Assembly (NCBI RefSeq): GCF_000633455.1
Contig: NZ_AYMG01000034.1
Span: 1 to 64,000, forward strand
DNA: 64,000 nucleotides
Reading direction: 5' to 3'
DNA from: Pedobacter jeongneungensis
GTDB taxonomy: Bacteria > Bacteroidota > Bacteroidia > Sphingobacteriales > Sphingobacteriaceae
Below the pieces are notes generated by a model, which saw only the letters and a program-made list of their open reading frames with translations, was not told the origin of the DNA and did no database searches. Position numbers and translations under genes: made by a program. Below are positions 6,909 through 15,231 of this stretch, one piece after another (position 1 is the stretch's first letter; each line of letters starts with the position of its first letter).

Positions 6909-9500
6909 ATGGCAGAAGATTTAGAAAATCAGCAGAACGACAAAATCATTCAAATTAACATAGAAGAGCAGATGAAATCGGCCTACATTGATTATTCAAT
7001 GTCGGTAATCGTATCAAGGGCTTTGCCTGATGTACGCGATGGATTGAAACCAGTACACCGCCGTGTGCTCTACGGCATGTTGGGTTTAGGTGTAACCAGC
7101 GGAAAACCTTATAAAAAATCAGCCCGTATTGTGGGGGAGGTTTTAGGTAAGTATCACCCACATGGTGATGCTTCCGTATATTTTACGATGGTTCGTATGG
7201 CTCAGGATTGGAGTTTACGTTATCCGATGGTAGATGGTCAGGGAAACTTTGGCCATATTGATGGTGATTCGCCGGCTGCAATGCGTTATACCGAGGCACG
7301 TTTTAGCAAACTTGCTGAAGAAATGGTTGCAGATATTAATAAAGATACGGTAGATTTTCAGTTAAACTTTGATGATACCGAGCAGGAGCCAACAGTTTTA
7401 CCTGCAAAAATACCTAACCTTTTAGTTAACGGTTCTTCTGGTATTGCCGTAGGTATGGCCACCAATATGGCACCGCATAATTTAACTGAAGCAATTGATG
7501 GTGTTATAAACTATATCGACAACAGAGATATTACCATAGAGGAATTAATGAAGTTTGTAAAAGCTCCCGATTTCCCTACAGGTGGTATCATTTATGGTTA
7601 TACAGGCGTAAAAGAAGCATTTGAAACCGGTCGCGGACGTATTGTAATGCGTGCAAAAGCCGAAATTGAAAACATTAAAGACCGTGAAGTAATTATTGTT
7701 ACCGAAATTCCTTACCAGGTTAACAAAGCACAGATGATTGAGCGTACTGCTGAATTGGTTGGTGAGAAAAAACTGGAAGGTATTTCGAATATCAAAGATG
7801 AATCGAATAAAGATGGTATCCGTATCGTTTACGAAATCAAACGTGATGCAAATGCCTCTATCGTTTTAAACAATCTATATAAGTACACAGCGCTACAAAC
7901 TTCTTTTAGTGTAAATAACATTGCATTGGTAAAAGGCCGTCCACAGATGTTAAATCTTAAAGATTTAATTGTGCATTTTGTGGATCACCGTCATGATGTA
8001 ATTGTTCGCCGTACCAAATACGAATTAGCAGAAGCTGAGAAACGTGCACACATTTTAGAAGGATATTTAATTGCTTTAGATCATTTAGATGAGGTAATTA
8101 AACTGATCCGTGCATCCGAAACACCAGAAGAGGCCCGTTTAGGCTTAATTGAAAAATTCGGATTAAGTGACCTTCAGGCACGTGCCATTCTGGATATGAC
8201 CTTGCGTCGTTTAACTGGACTGGAGCGCGATAAGATTAAAGAAGAATATGCTGAATTAATGAAAACCATCGAATACTTGAAATCTATTTTAGCAGATGAA
8301 GGTTTGCGGATGAAAATCATTAAGGATGAGCTGGAAGAAGTGAAGCAGAAATTTGGCGATGAGCGTAGAACTACGATCGTTCACTCGGCTGAAGATATGA
8401 GCATGGAAGATTTCATCGACGATGAAGAAGTTGTGATTACCATTTCTCACGAAGGTTATGTAAAACGTACTCCGGCAAGCGAATTTAAAGCACAGGGCAG
8501 GGGTGGTAAAGGATCTAAAGGCAGTAACTCAAGAAATGAAGATTTTATTGAGCACATGCTGGTAGCCACCAACCACAACTATATGTTGTTCTTCACCGAA
8601 GCCGGAAGGTGTTTCTGGCTAAGGGTGTACGAAATTCCTGAAGGCTCCAGAACCAGTAAAGGAAGAGCCATCCAAAACATCATTAATATCCCGAAAGAAG
8701 AGAAAATTAAAGCCTACATTAAGGTTAAAAATCTTAAAGACCAGGAATATTTAGAGAACAATTTCATTATCATGTGTACTAAAAAAGGTACCATTAAGAA
8801 AACTTCTCTTGAAGCATATTCCCGCCCACGTGTAAATGGTATCAATGCCATTAACATTAACGAAGGTGATATTTTATTAGAAGCTTGTTTAACCAACGGT
8901 GAAAGCGAAATTGTAATGGCTTTACGCTCAGGAAGGGCTATCCGTTTCAACGAAAAAACCGTTCGTCCGATGGGTAGAACAGCTACCGGTGTTCGTGGTG
9001 TAAGGCTTGCACACGATCAGGATGAAGTTGTTGGCATGATTGCTGTAAACAATCCTGAAGTTACCGTGTTAGTAGTATCAGAAAAAGGTTACGGAAAACG
9101 TACCGATATTGAAGATTACCGTGTAACCAACCGTGGTGGTAAAGGGGTAAAAACAATTAACGTTACTGAAAAAACCGGACAATTAGTATCAATTAAAGAT
9201 GTTACCGATAACGAAGATTTAATGATCATTAACCGGTCTGGTATTGTAATCAGAATTCCGGTATCGGCTTTAAGGGTAATGGGACGTGCCACACAGGGGG
9301 TTCGCTTAATATCTTTAAAAGGTGATGACGAAATTGCATCGGTTACCAAAATTGACCACGAAGAGGACGAAGAAGAAACAGTAGATTTAACAGATGTTGT
9401 AGTTACAGACGGCGAAGAAATAGAAGCCGATACCACTCCGGAAGCTGATGACACTGAAGAAGAAGGCGAATCAGATAATGAAACGGAAGAAGAAAATTAA
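6909..9500 (+). CDS. gyrA: DNA gyrase subunit A
   Basis: An 863-aa subunit of the type IIA topoisomerase that breaks and rejoins DNA. The catalytic tyrosine is Tyr127 in AMRYTEARFS. The C-terminal beta-pinwheel has the GyrA box variant QGRGGKG, which separates it from ParC. The last about 45 residues are extremely acidic (Glu/Asp/Thr), as in several GyrA tails. In the quinolone region the sequence is HPHGDASVYFTM: Ala88 and Phe92 stand where E. coli has Ser83 and Asp87. The ATG follows a 200-bp leader; the next gene starts 26 bases after the stop, so both may share a transcript. Confidence 0.98.
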   Translation: MAEDLENQQNDKIIQINIEEQMKSAYIDYSMSVIVSRALPDVRDGLKPVHRRVLYGMLGLGVTSGKPYKKSARIVGEVLGKYHPHGDASVYFTMVRMAQDWSLRYPMVDGQGNFGHIDGDSPAAMRYTEARFSKLAEEMVADINKDTVDFQLNFDDTEQEPTVLPAKIPNLLVNGSSGIAVGMATNMAPHNLTEAIDGVINYIDNRDITIEELMKFVKAPDFPTGGIIYGYTGVKEAFETGRGRIVMRAKAEIENIKDREVIIVTEIPYQVNKAQMIERTAELVGEKKLEGISNIKDESNKDGIRIVYEIKRDANASIVLNNLYKYTALQTSFSVNNIALVKGRPQMLNLKDLIVHFVDHRHDVIVRRTKYELAEAEKRAHILEGYLIALDHLDEVIKLIRASETPEEARLGLIEKFGLSDLQARAILDMTLRRLTGLERDKIKEEYAELMKTIEYLKSILADEGLRMKIIKDELEEVKQKFGDERRTTIVHSAEDMSMEDFIDDEEVVITISHEGYVKRTPASEFKAQGRGGKGSKGSNSRNEDFIEHMLVATNHNYMLFFTEAGRCFWLRVYEIPEGSRTSKGRAIQNIINIPKEEKIKAYIKVKNLKDQEYLENNFIIMCTKKGTIKKTSLEAYSRPRVNGINAININEGDILLEACLTNGESEIVMALRSGRAIRFNEKTVRPMGRTATGVRGVRLAHDQDEVVGMIAVNNPEVTVLVVSEKGYGKRTDIEDYRVTNRGGKGVKTINVTEKTGQLVSIKDVTDNEDLMIINRSGIVIRIPVSALRVMGRATQGVRLISLKGDDEIASVTKIDHEEDEEETVDLTDVVVTDGEEIEADTTPEADDTEEEGESDNETEEEN

Positions 9501-9526
9501 CTAAAATTAAGATTAGAATAAAAATT

Positions 9527-10615
9527 ATGAAAAGAGTATTTCTAAGTATATTTCTAGCAGGTGCGGTAAGCGCTGCTTTTGCTCAGAAAAGTGAAATAAC
9601 CGCGGCAAAAAACGACTGGGGTTTATTCCAGCTAACTTCTTCAAGCGCAACAACACCGTTGGCAAAAAAACTTGAAGCACTAGCTAAAGGCTTGGCCCAT
9701 ACCGATAAAGCCATTGCTGATGAGAAATCTAAAGTAATGCCGGAAGCATGGTCGTACCGCGCTTTATTTGCTTCTTCTGCAGCCATTTTAGATTCTACCA
9801 GCACCGCAAATGCTGATGCAAACCTTAAAATTGCACAGGATGCCATTGTTGAAGCTAAAAAACTGGATACCAAAGGCACTGAAAAAGACAACATCAATTC
9901 AGCTGAAACCAACATTATCAATGCAGTTAGAAACGGTGGTGTAATTGCTTACAATAAAAAAGATTACAAAACTGCTTACGAAAAATTTGTTGCAGCTACT
10001 GTAATTAACCCACAGGATACCGCGATGTATTTAAACGCTGGTATTGCAGCAAGAAATATCGAAGATTATCCAGGTATGATTACCCAGTTTAAAAAAGTAA
10101 TTTCTTTAAACTCACCACAGTCTAAAGATTTATATTCTGAAATCATTAACGCCGCTTTAAGCAAACAAAAAGATACAACAGCAGCCTTAGCAGTGATCAA
10201 AGAAGCTTCAGCAAAATTCCCGGAAAATACTGACTGGATTAAAACTGAAACTCAGATTTATATTGATAGGGGTGATGCTGCAAAATCTGAGCAAATGTTG
10301 GTTGCTTTAGCTGCAAAAGAACCAAACAACCCTAACTATCAGGTTTTATTGGGTAACATTTACTTCAGTCAGGCTTTAAAATTACAGGCCGACAGAAATA
10401 AAATCGATCCTAAAAAAGTAAAAGAATTTAACGAAGTAACCGGTAAAATGAATGCTTTGTTAGATAAATCACTTCCTTTTTACAAAAAAGCCTTAGAAGT
10501 AGATGCTAAAAACCAAGGTGCATTAGAAACCTTAAAAACCATCTACGCTTTTAGAAATGATACTAAAAACTACGACGAAATAAAGAAACGTTTAGACGCA
10601 TTGCCTAAACAATAA
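9527..10615 (+). CDS. Secreted TPR protein, paralog 1
   Basis: A 362-aa protein with an N-terminal signal peptide (MKRVFLSIFLAGAVSAAFAQ, cleavage near residue 19) followed by helical tetratricopeptide repeats, clearest about residues 130-310 (YKTAYEKFVAATVINPQDTA MYLNAG and similar). TPR proteins scaffold other proteins; the partner is unknown. It starts 26 bases behind gyrA and ends at a strong terminator. The next gene encodes a protein with the same order (signal, AQKSxI, TPRs), so the pair arose by duplication. A periplasmic or outer-membrane-facing location is inferred from the signal peptide. Confidence 0.85.
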   Translation: MKRVFLSIFLAGAVSAAFAQKSEITAAKNDWGLFQLTSSSATTPLAKKLEALAKGLAHTDKAIADEKSKVMPEAWSYRALFASSAAILDSTSTANADANLKIAQDAIVEAKKLDTKGTEKDNINSAETNIINAVRNGGVIAYNKKDYKTAYEKFVAATVINPQDTAMYLNAGIAARNIEDYPGMITQFKKVISLNSPQSKDLYSEIINAALSKQKDTTAALAVIKEASAKFPENTDWIKTETQIYIDRGDAAKSEQMLVALAAKEPNNPNYQVLLGNIYFSQALKLQADRNKIDPKKVKEFNEVTGKMNALLDKSLPFYKKALEVDAKNQGALETLKTIYAFRNDTKNYDEIKKRLDALPKQ

Positions 10616-10633
10616 TTTATTCACCACCAATCT

Positions 10634-10670
10634 AAAAAAAGAGCCCTGAAATTTCGGGGCTCTTTTTTTT
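10634..10670 (+). terminator. Intrinsic terminator after TPR gene 1
   Basis: AAAAAAAGAGCCC pairs with GGGGCTCTTTTTTTT across a short loop, ending in eight T. It closes the gyrA-TPR transcript and can work on both strands. Confidence 0.9.
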
Positions 10671-10716
10671 ATGTTTATTTTTATGGTTTATTACGGTTTT
10701 ATCACATTAATACATT

Positions 10717-11862
10717 ATGCAGAATTGCCTTAAAATATCTTTAGCCGCCTTAATTTTTGTCTCTTTTAATGCTGTAGCCCAAAAAAGTCAAATTTTGATT
10801 GCGAGAAATGCTGTTGGGAAACTTCAGGCGTCTATAGCCAATAAAGAAGATGAGAAAAAGCAGTTAAGTATTATTACAGAAGGTTTAAAATCAATAGAAT
10901 CTGCCGAAAAAGACAATAAATCTAAAAACTGGACCGAAACCTGGTCGATAAAATCTTACCTTACTTCATTTGCATCACTGATTGATACCGACCCAAATAA
11001 TGCGAATAAGTTTTATGATAGCGCTGTAGAGGCGGTTGCCAAAGCAAAATCATTAGACCGCTACAACGATAATGGGGGGCTTATTAAAGCATCCGATCAT
11101 AACATTCTGATCAAAAAGCAGGATAAAGGCAATGAAGCCTATTTTAACAATGAATTTAAAGAGGCATTTGCTGACCTTAAAGAAGTATCAGATAATTTTC
11201 CTGCCGATACCACTTTGGCGTTAAATACCGCAATATGTGCGTTAAACATTCAATCTTACGATGAATCTTTAACATATTTTAAACGTGCAAAAGAAAATGG
11301 TATTAAAAATCCATCTGTTTTTCAGAAAATGGCGCAGATGTATGTGGTAAAATCAGAGAATGAAACGGCCATCAAAACGTTAGAAGATGGATTATTGCTG
11401 AATCCATTTAACCGCTTTCTAACAAACGATTATATCAATCTTTTATTAGATACCGAAAATTACAGCAAAGCACAGGGATTGATTGAAAATAATTTAAAAG
11501 TTGAAAAAGGAAGTAAGTTGCTTTATTTTCTATACGGTTACCTGCAACAAATTGGTGGAAATAACGCCACTGCAATATTAGCTTACGATAAAGCTTTATC
11601 TACCGATCAAAATTATTTCGATGCATTGTACCAGTTGAGTTTGGCTTACATTAATACAGCCAACGAAACCTTGAGCAAAAACGATGCAGATAAAACGGAA
11701 AAATATAAAGGTTTAATTAACCGTGCACAATTTGCCTTACAACGTGCCAATGAAATTAATCCAAACGATAAAAAAACTGTACAGTTGCTGATTGATATCT
11801 ACAACAAAAAGGGCGCAACAAACAAAGTACAGGAACTTAACCGCAAACTTCAGGAACTATAA
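10717..11862 (+). CDS. Secreted TPR protein, paralog 2
   Basis: A 381-aa protein with signal peptide MQNCLKISLAALIFVSFNAV then AQKSQI. TPR-like helical repeats fill residues about 140-370 (AYFNNEFKEAFADLKEVSDN, TAILAYDKALSTDQNYFDAL). Sequence order and the QKSQI/QKSEI motif after the signal match the gene just upstream, but a terminator separates the two, so they are likely transcribed apart. Function unknown. It is the last chromosomal gene before the prophage, whose left boundary lies 42 bases after its stop and does not touch the gene. Confidence 0.82.
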   Translation: MQNCLKISLAALIFVSFNAVAQKSQILIARNAVGKLQASIANKEDEKKQLSIITEGLKSIESAEKDNKSKNWTETWSIKSYLTSFASLIDTDPNNANKFYDSAVEAVAKAKSLDRYNDNGGLIKASDHNILIKKQDKGNEAYFNNEFKEAFADLKEVSDNFPADTTLALNTAICALNIQSYDESLTYFKRAKENGIKNPSVFQKMAQMYVVKSENETAIKTLEDGLLLNPFNRFLTNDYINLLLDTENYSKAQGLIENNLKVEKGSKLLYFLYGYLQQIGGNNATAILAYDKALSTDQNYFDALYQLSLAYINTANETLSKNDADKTEKYKGLINRAQFALQRANEINPNDKKTVQLLIDIYNKKGATNKVQELNRKLQEL

Positions 11863-11904
11863 TTTTATAGGTAAATTGTAAGAATAGGATAGTGTTGGGA
11901 AATA

Positions 11905-11956
11905 CAACTTAACATAATATTAAATAATAGAATAAATTTCTACTTATGTTAAGTTG
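11905..11956. other. Inverted XerD arms: possible folded attP hairpin
   Basis: CAACTTAACATAA (11905-11917) and TTATGTTAAGTTG (11944-11956) are perfect 13-bp inverted copies 26 bases apart. Within the spacer TAGAA and TTCTA pair around a 5-base loop. Single-stranded DNA could therefore fold into a stem with one asymmetric bulge (10 bases against 1). CTXphi of Vibrio uses such a folded ssDNA attP. Here this is inference. Confidence 0.6.
11907..11934 (-). other. Left attachment site (host XerD arm, degenerate XerC arm)
   Basis: Read on the plus strand: arm ACTTAACATAA, centre TATTAA, arm ATAATAGAATA. The first arm and centre are identical to the right site. The inner arm agrees with the right site's XerC arm at only 6 of 11 positions. 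A phage-derived weak XerC arm is what integration of a poor attP into dif would leave here. Confidence 0.75.
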
Positions 11957-11968
11957 GGAGGAGAGATT

Positions 11969-12145
11969 TTAATCTAAAAGGTTTTGGTTTGATGATAATT
12001 TTATTTGCCTGTTTTTCCTTATTGATACGATTGGGTCAACTTTAGTCAACATTTCTACAATCTCCAACAGTGTTTTTTTACAGGTCGCTTTGCGCACCAG
12101 TCTCAACTGATCGTCAAGGGGTAGGCGGTTAAAAGTCGTAACCAT
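11969..12145 (-). CDS. Small phage protein at the left end, own promoter
   Basis: A 58-aa frame (MVTTFNRLPLDDQLRLVRKA...) with many basic residues and a predicted helical middle (TLLEIVEMLTKV). It is separated from the rest of the phage by a strong terminator (12255-12275) and has its own well-formed promoter (12194-12225), so it should be expressed independently in the lysogen. It lies next to the attachment site. Such a position suits an immunity, maintenance or replication-control protein, but no family is recognised and this is only inference. Confidence 0.6.
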   Translation of the reverse strand: MVTTFNRLPLDDQLRLVRKATCKKTLLEIVEMLTKVDPIVSIRKNRQIKLSSNQNLLD

Positions 12146-12193
12146 TTTTTTTAGAAAATCTTAAATAAATAATGAACGTGTCTGTTTGTTGAT

Positions 12194-12225
12194 CAAAAGT
12201 AGAAGATTGTTTTGATATAACAAAA
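12194..12225 (-). promoter_or_regulatory. Bacteroidota-type promoter for the 58-aa gene
   Basis: On the minus strand TTTTG is followed after exactly 19 bases by TACTTTTG, a full match to the Bacteroidota promoter TTTG-N19-TAnnTTTG. Transcription would start about 40 bases upstream of the ATG at 12145. It is the best promoter seen in the prophage. Confidence 0.75.
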
Positions 12226-12247
12226 CTTTTACAGAAATATTTTATTA

Positions 12248-12275
12248 CAAAAAAAATGCGGAATAAATCCGCATT
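12248..12275 (-). terminator. Terminator of the main phage operon
   Basis: AATGCGGA pairs with TCCGCATT over 8 bp around a 5-base loop, followed on the minus strand by a run of T. It lies 19 bases after the stop of the last gene of the long operon. Confidence 0.88.
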
Positions 12276-12293
12276 CCTGTAAGTTTTAAATTA

Positions 12294-12536
12294 CTAATAT
12301 AGTCTTTTATTAACAATACACTTAATTAAGTATCTCGAGATAAAGAACGTCACAGTTAAGGGGATCAATAAGGTAGGTAAAAAGTTTATCAAATTGCTTT
12401 TAATATCATTCTTATAATTAAAAAGATTGGCAAAAAGATACTCCATTCGAATAATCAACCAATTGAAAGTAGTAGTAAATGTTATAAGAATAAACATTAA
12501 TCCAACGTAAAACCAAGGTGTTTTAAATAATTTCAT
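12294..12536 (-). CDS. Phage membrane protein, two transmembrane segments
   Basis: An 80-aa protein with hydrophobic helices at about residues 8-29 and 50-72 joined by a polar loop with NYKNDIKSN. It is the last gene before the operon terminator and is separated from the preceding gene by 49 bases, more than is usual here, with a weak TTTG...TATTTTCG promoter-like pair in the gap. No family recognised. A virion-membrane protein or an accessory envelope protein are both possible. Confidence 0.65.
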   Translation of the reverse strand: MKLFKTPWFYVGLMFILITFTTTFNWLIIRMEYLFANLFNYKNDIKSNLINFLPTLLIPLTVTFFISRYLIKCIVNKRLY

Positions 12537-12585
12537 AGTGCGTTTTATTTGTAACGAAAATATAACTTTTTCCGATTAAACAAAA

Positions 12586-12765
12586 TTAATTTTTTATAGC
12601 TTTTATGATATTTACAAGGGCAAGCACAACGCCCGTGATCACATCAATAACCTGTAATGATTTCAGGGTTTTACCTGTTTTAATTTTACGGGCTTTAGCC
12701 AATTCGAGGCTATCAGCCTTAATAAAATCCGATGAACCATCGGTAAAAGTTCTTTTAATTTTCAT
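12586..12765 (-). CDS. Small phage protein with C-terminal hydrophobic helix
   Basis: A 59-aa frame, MKIKRTFTDGSSDFIKADSL..., with a basic middle (KARKIKTGKTLK) and a hydrophobic end (VIDVITGVVLALVNIIKAIK) that could be a membrane anchor. Its ATG lies 2 bases after the stop of the 111-aa gene, in line with the compact operon. No homology recognised. The basic stretch next to a membrane helix would suit a virion protein between membrane and DNA, but that is speculation. Confidence 0.65.
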   Translation of the reverse strand: MKIKRTFTDGSSDFIKADSLELAKARKIKTGKTLKSLQVIDVITGVVLALVNIIKAIKN

Positions 12766-12767
12766 AA

Positions 12768-13103
12768 TTATAAACTAAATTGTAAATAGGAGATAACAAG
12801 AGGAATAAAGTCGCTAGTGCTTTTACTTTCTGCAACAGCAAGCTGAAAGCCTTTAAAAACTCTGCTTTTCGCCTGAACAACATCTAAAACACTATACTGG
12901 TAATCACTGGAATTGAAAGCACGGCATGCAAGTTCATATGGAAGCAAGTTGGATTTATTTAATATCTCCTCAACTTGTTTAGAACCCTCCGGCAAAATTA
13001 TACCAACAACTAGATGAGGATTACCAAATGATGTTTCAATGATATCGTCATTTTTAGACAACTCAAAATATTTAGTTTTTAAAACAGGGTATTTATCTTT
13101 CAT
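12768..13103 (-). CDS. Phage protein, 111 aa, unknown function
   Basis: A soluble, mixed alpha/beta-looking protein (KYFELSKNDDIIETSFGNPH, LVVGIILPEGSKQVEEIL) without signal or membrane segment. It follows the putative spike/capsid-associated gene by 11 bases and precedes the 59-aa gene by 2. Its place at the 3' end of the structural block suggests a virion or assembly role, without further support. Confidence 0.68.
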   Translation of the reverse strand: MKDKYPVLKTKYFELSKNDDIIETSFGNPHLVVGIILPEGSKQVEEILNKSNLLPYELACRAFNSSDYQYSVLDVVQAKSRVFKGFQLAVAESKSTSDFIPLVISYLQFSL

Positions 13104-13114
13104 TATTATAAATT

Positions 13115-13723
13115 TTAAGTCTCTCCGCCATCCAAAGGAGGATTAACGGGAGGATTAGGTGCAACAATAGGGGGGATAATAATCGTTTGTGTTTTATGTA
13201 GGTAATCAACAAATTGCTCGGCATCATCATACAAAGTTAACGAGCCAGTTGTCAAAACATCCGCAGGAATAGCCACAGAATAAGCATACTTAATAAATAT
13301 TTTTACATACTTAGAAGTCCATTCAACTGGTAACGCAACAGTGATAAATGGCTGAAAATAACTATTCAAAGCATAACCGTAAAACGGGCTACCGTGCTCA
13401 CAAGAGGACATTGAAGAATTTACCAAAGCAGACCAAATTTGCGTATAATTATTATAATCTGCTCCGTCTCTTAATGGGAAAAAAGTCCAAAAATCATTAA
13501 TACTTAAAGATATTAACTCATTCGTTCCATCAACTTTAACACAGTCAAATAGAAAATTCTTTAAAATAAACGGTGTGGCATAAAATTGCTGATTTGCATC
13601 ATTTACAGCCTGATTTTTATACTCGGTAACACCATTTGAAACAAGAACCTCCGTTAAAAGCTGAATGTAATGAAGAGTCTTAACGTGCCCACCATTGGCA
13701 AGTATATTTAATGAACCTTTCAT
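13115..13723 (-). CDS. Putative virion surface protein with Pro-rich tail
   Basis: A 202-aa protein rich in Asn, Tyr, Phe and Thr with beta-strand-like spacing (SYFQPFITVALPVEWTSKYV), and a C-terminal proline-rich tail (IIPPIVAPNPPVNPPLDGG). It begins one base after the end of the TM gene upstream. The composition resembles small phage spike or minor capsid proteins, and the proline tail may be a flexible attachment. No family is recognised; a penton or spike role is inference from composition and position. Confidence 0.65.
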   Translation of the reverse strand: MKGSLNILANGGHVKTLHYIQLLTEVLVSNGVTEYKNQAVNDANQQFYATPFILKNFLFDCVKVDGTNELISLSINDFWTFFPLRDGADYNNYTQIWSALVNSSMSSCEHGSPFYGYALNSYFQPFITVALPVEWTSKYVKIFIKYAYSVAIPADVLTTGSLTLYDDAEQFVDYLHKTQTIIIPPIVAPNPPVNPPLDGGET

Positions 13724-13724
13724 A

Positions 13725-14279
13725 TTAATTAATAAAATATTTGGTTAAATTATTATCCCAAGCAGAACTACCTGCAAATCCAGTTAAAGCAGCCCTTACA
13801 TCCGTTTGCAAACTCCTATTATCCGTATAAACAGTTCTATAAACCTCCTGAACATAACGCCTGAATGAAGCAGGGTAATTTGGGTTTAGTATACGCTTCA
13901 CACGGGAAACACTGCCTAATCCAAAAAATGAAACAGTCATACTATACCACTTTGCCCCCCTGTATGTTTTAAGTAATGCACTTAAATCTTCCGCATGTTG
14001 GCGAGCCTGTGTAATCCTGTATTTGGTTTTTTGACCCAAGCCATTGAGGAAATAACCGTCCGAAGTAATAGACTTACTATTCAAATAAGCCTTATTGGTG
14101 TTGGTAACCTTGATAGCTTCGTCTTTCGCAGTAGGATCACTTTTGAAAATGGCAACGATTTTTGACCAAAAGTAAATCACAGTAATTAGAAATATCGAAA
14201 AATAAAGGAATACAATAGGGTTTATCGTAGCAATACGATTGCCAATGTTATTGGCATGCCTTTTTAAATTATCTATCAT
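13725..14279 (-). CDS. Phage single-pass membrane protein, 184 aa
   Basis: One strong transmembrane helix at about residues 21-45 (VFLYFSIFLITVIYFWSKIV) follows a short basic N-terminus; the remaining about 140 residues are soluble (YRITQARQHAEDLSALLKTY, TAALTGFAGSSAWDNN-like end). Its start overlaps the stop of the lysin gene by one base, so translation is coupled. It could be a virion-membrane protein for DNA delivery or a spanin-like lysis partner. The coupling to the lysin is the only functional hint. Confidence 0.7.
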   Translation of the reverse strand: MIDNLKRHANNIGNRIATINPIVFLYFSIFLITVIYFWSKIVAIFKSDPTAKDEAIKVTNTNKAYLNSKSITSDGYFLNGLGQKTKYRITQARQHAEDLSALLKTYRGAKWYSMTVSFFGLGSVSRVKRILNPNYPASFRRYVQEVYRTVYTDNRSLQTDVRAALTGFAGSSAWDNNLTKYFIN

Positions 14280-14881
14280 TATTTAACCTTTGTAGTGTCA
14301 ATTGTTAATGAAAAAGTTTGCAATAAAGTCTTAAACCAACCCGAAGAGGAAGCCGTAAGGAGTGGAGCCTCCAATTTAGGAATCAGTTTTTTTTTTAATT
14401 CGTCATCCAATTTGGTGAGATTATAAGTAGTAATTTGACTGTAGACACGGGAAACATATTGAACATCAGTTGCGTAACCTGCCTTTTTCAATGCTACAAT
14501 TTGCTCATAAGGCATTTTAGCATTAAAAACACCTGCCTTATCATAACCACGATTACGTTTTAAAAAGATTGTACGCCACTTTAAGAAATCCTTAAAGTCA
14601 GAAAACACACAAAAATCAGCCTGTATAACATAAGGAACACCGTTCTTTGTGTCTTCACCAGTCTTCATCTTTACAGACGAGCCACTATAACCCGACCATT
14701 TTTTGATACCACCATAGTTATTATACTTATAAGCCAAATAACTCAAACCATAATCACCATACTGGCCGCTACTTTCCTGAATCAATTGCCCCATCAATAC
14801 AGACGGAAACAATCCGGTACCCACACAAGCCGAAACAATATCAGCACCGTTCAACTCCAAAAACTTCTTAATATTTTTCAT
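14279..14881 (-). CDS. GH73-like N-acetylglucosaminidase (phage lysin)
   Basis: A 200-aa peptidoglycan hydrolase of the FlgJ/GH73 type. Glu36 in LIQESSGQYG occupies the place of the catalytic glutamate, and NNYGGIKKW (54-62) is the family's NxFGIK-like block. The core ends near residue 165; the rest is a short tail. It should cut glycan strands to release or admit the virion. No signal peptide is present. It overlaps by one base with both neighbours (holin-like 63-aa gene before, membrane gene after). A lysin argues against a filamentous phage, which leaves cells without lysis. FLiP also carries a predicted enzyme of this kind. Confidence 0.82.
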   Translation of the reverse strand: MKNIKKFLELNGADIVSACVGTGLFPSVLMGQLIQESSGQYGDYGLSYLAYKYNNYGGIKKWSGYSGSSVKMKTGEDTKNGVPYVIQADFCVFSDFKDFLKWRTIFLKRNRGYDKAGVFNAKMPYEQIVALKKAGYATDVQYVSRVYSQITTYNLTKLDDELKKKLIPKLEAPLLTASSSGWFKTLLQTFSLTIDTTKVK

Positions 14882-15072
14882 TACCCCTTATCCTTTTTCT
14901 GAAATTTAGCCGATATATAAGCTACCGAAATGGTAACAACCGCAGTTATCAAAGCATTCGTTATATCAACTACCATTTTTGAGTTAACTACCTGTACAAT
15001 AGGTGTAGCCTTACCGAATGCAAACAACGCCCAGTTAACAGCCGCAAAATTTGTAGTAATGAACTTAAACAT
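14881..15072 (-). CDS. Small membrane protein, holin candidate
   Basis: A 63-aa protein with one or two hydrophobic stretches (NFAAVNWALFAFGKATPIVQ, and ITNALITAVVTISVAYISAK) and the basic end KFQKKDKG. This layout and its one-base overlap with the lysin gene fit a class II/III holin. Its start overlaps the stop of the 52-aa gene by 8 bases. The role is inferred from topology and position only. Confidence 0.65.
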   Translation of the reverse strand: MFKFITTNFAAVNWALFAFGKATPIVQVVNSKMVVDITNALITAVVTISVAYISAKFQKKDKG

Positions 15073-15223
15073 TTTCTACAGGTTTTTCGGTCGAATCGTT
15101 AGAGGTAGCAATGCCACGGCTTTGGCACTCATCCTGAAAGTATTTCAGCGTATCAACAATCAGAGACAATAAAAGGGCAATTTTTGCAACCCTTGCCGAA
15201 CCAGTTAAAAGTTTTTGAAACAT
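15065..15223 (-). CDS. Small phage protein upstream of the lysis genes
   Basis: A 52-aa frame, MFQKLLTGSARVAKIALLLS..., with a hydrophobic stretch at about residues 13-24 and a polar acidic end. It begins right after the UUCG-loop terminator at 15232-15263 and overlaps the holin candidate by 8 bases. It is short, but the coupling and the absence of another explanation for the gap support it. A second lysis regulator (antiholin) is possible. Confidence 0.55.
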   Translation of the reverse strand: MFQKLLTGSARVAKIALLLSLIVDTLKYFQDECQSRGIATSNDSTEKPVENV

Positions 15224-15231
15224 GATCTTTT

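Noticed and set aside
9116..9454. Minus-strand frame rich in Ser opposite the gyrA tail
   Set aside because: The Ser-rich frame is the antisense image of the Glu/Asp-rich end of gyrA.
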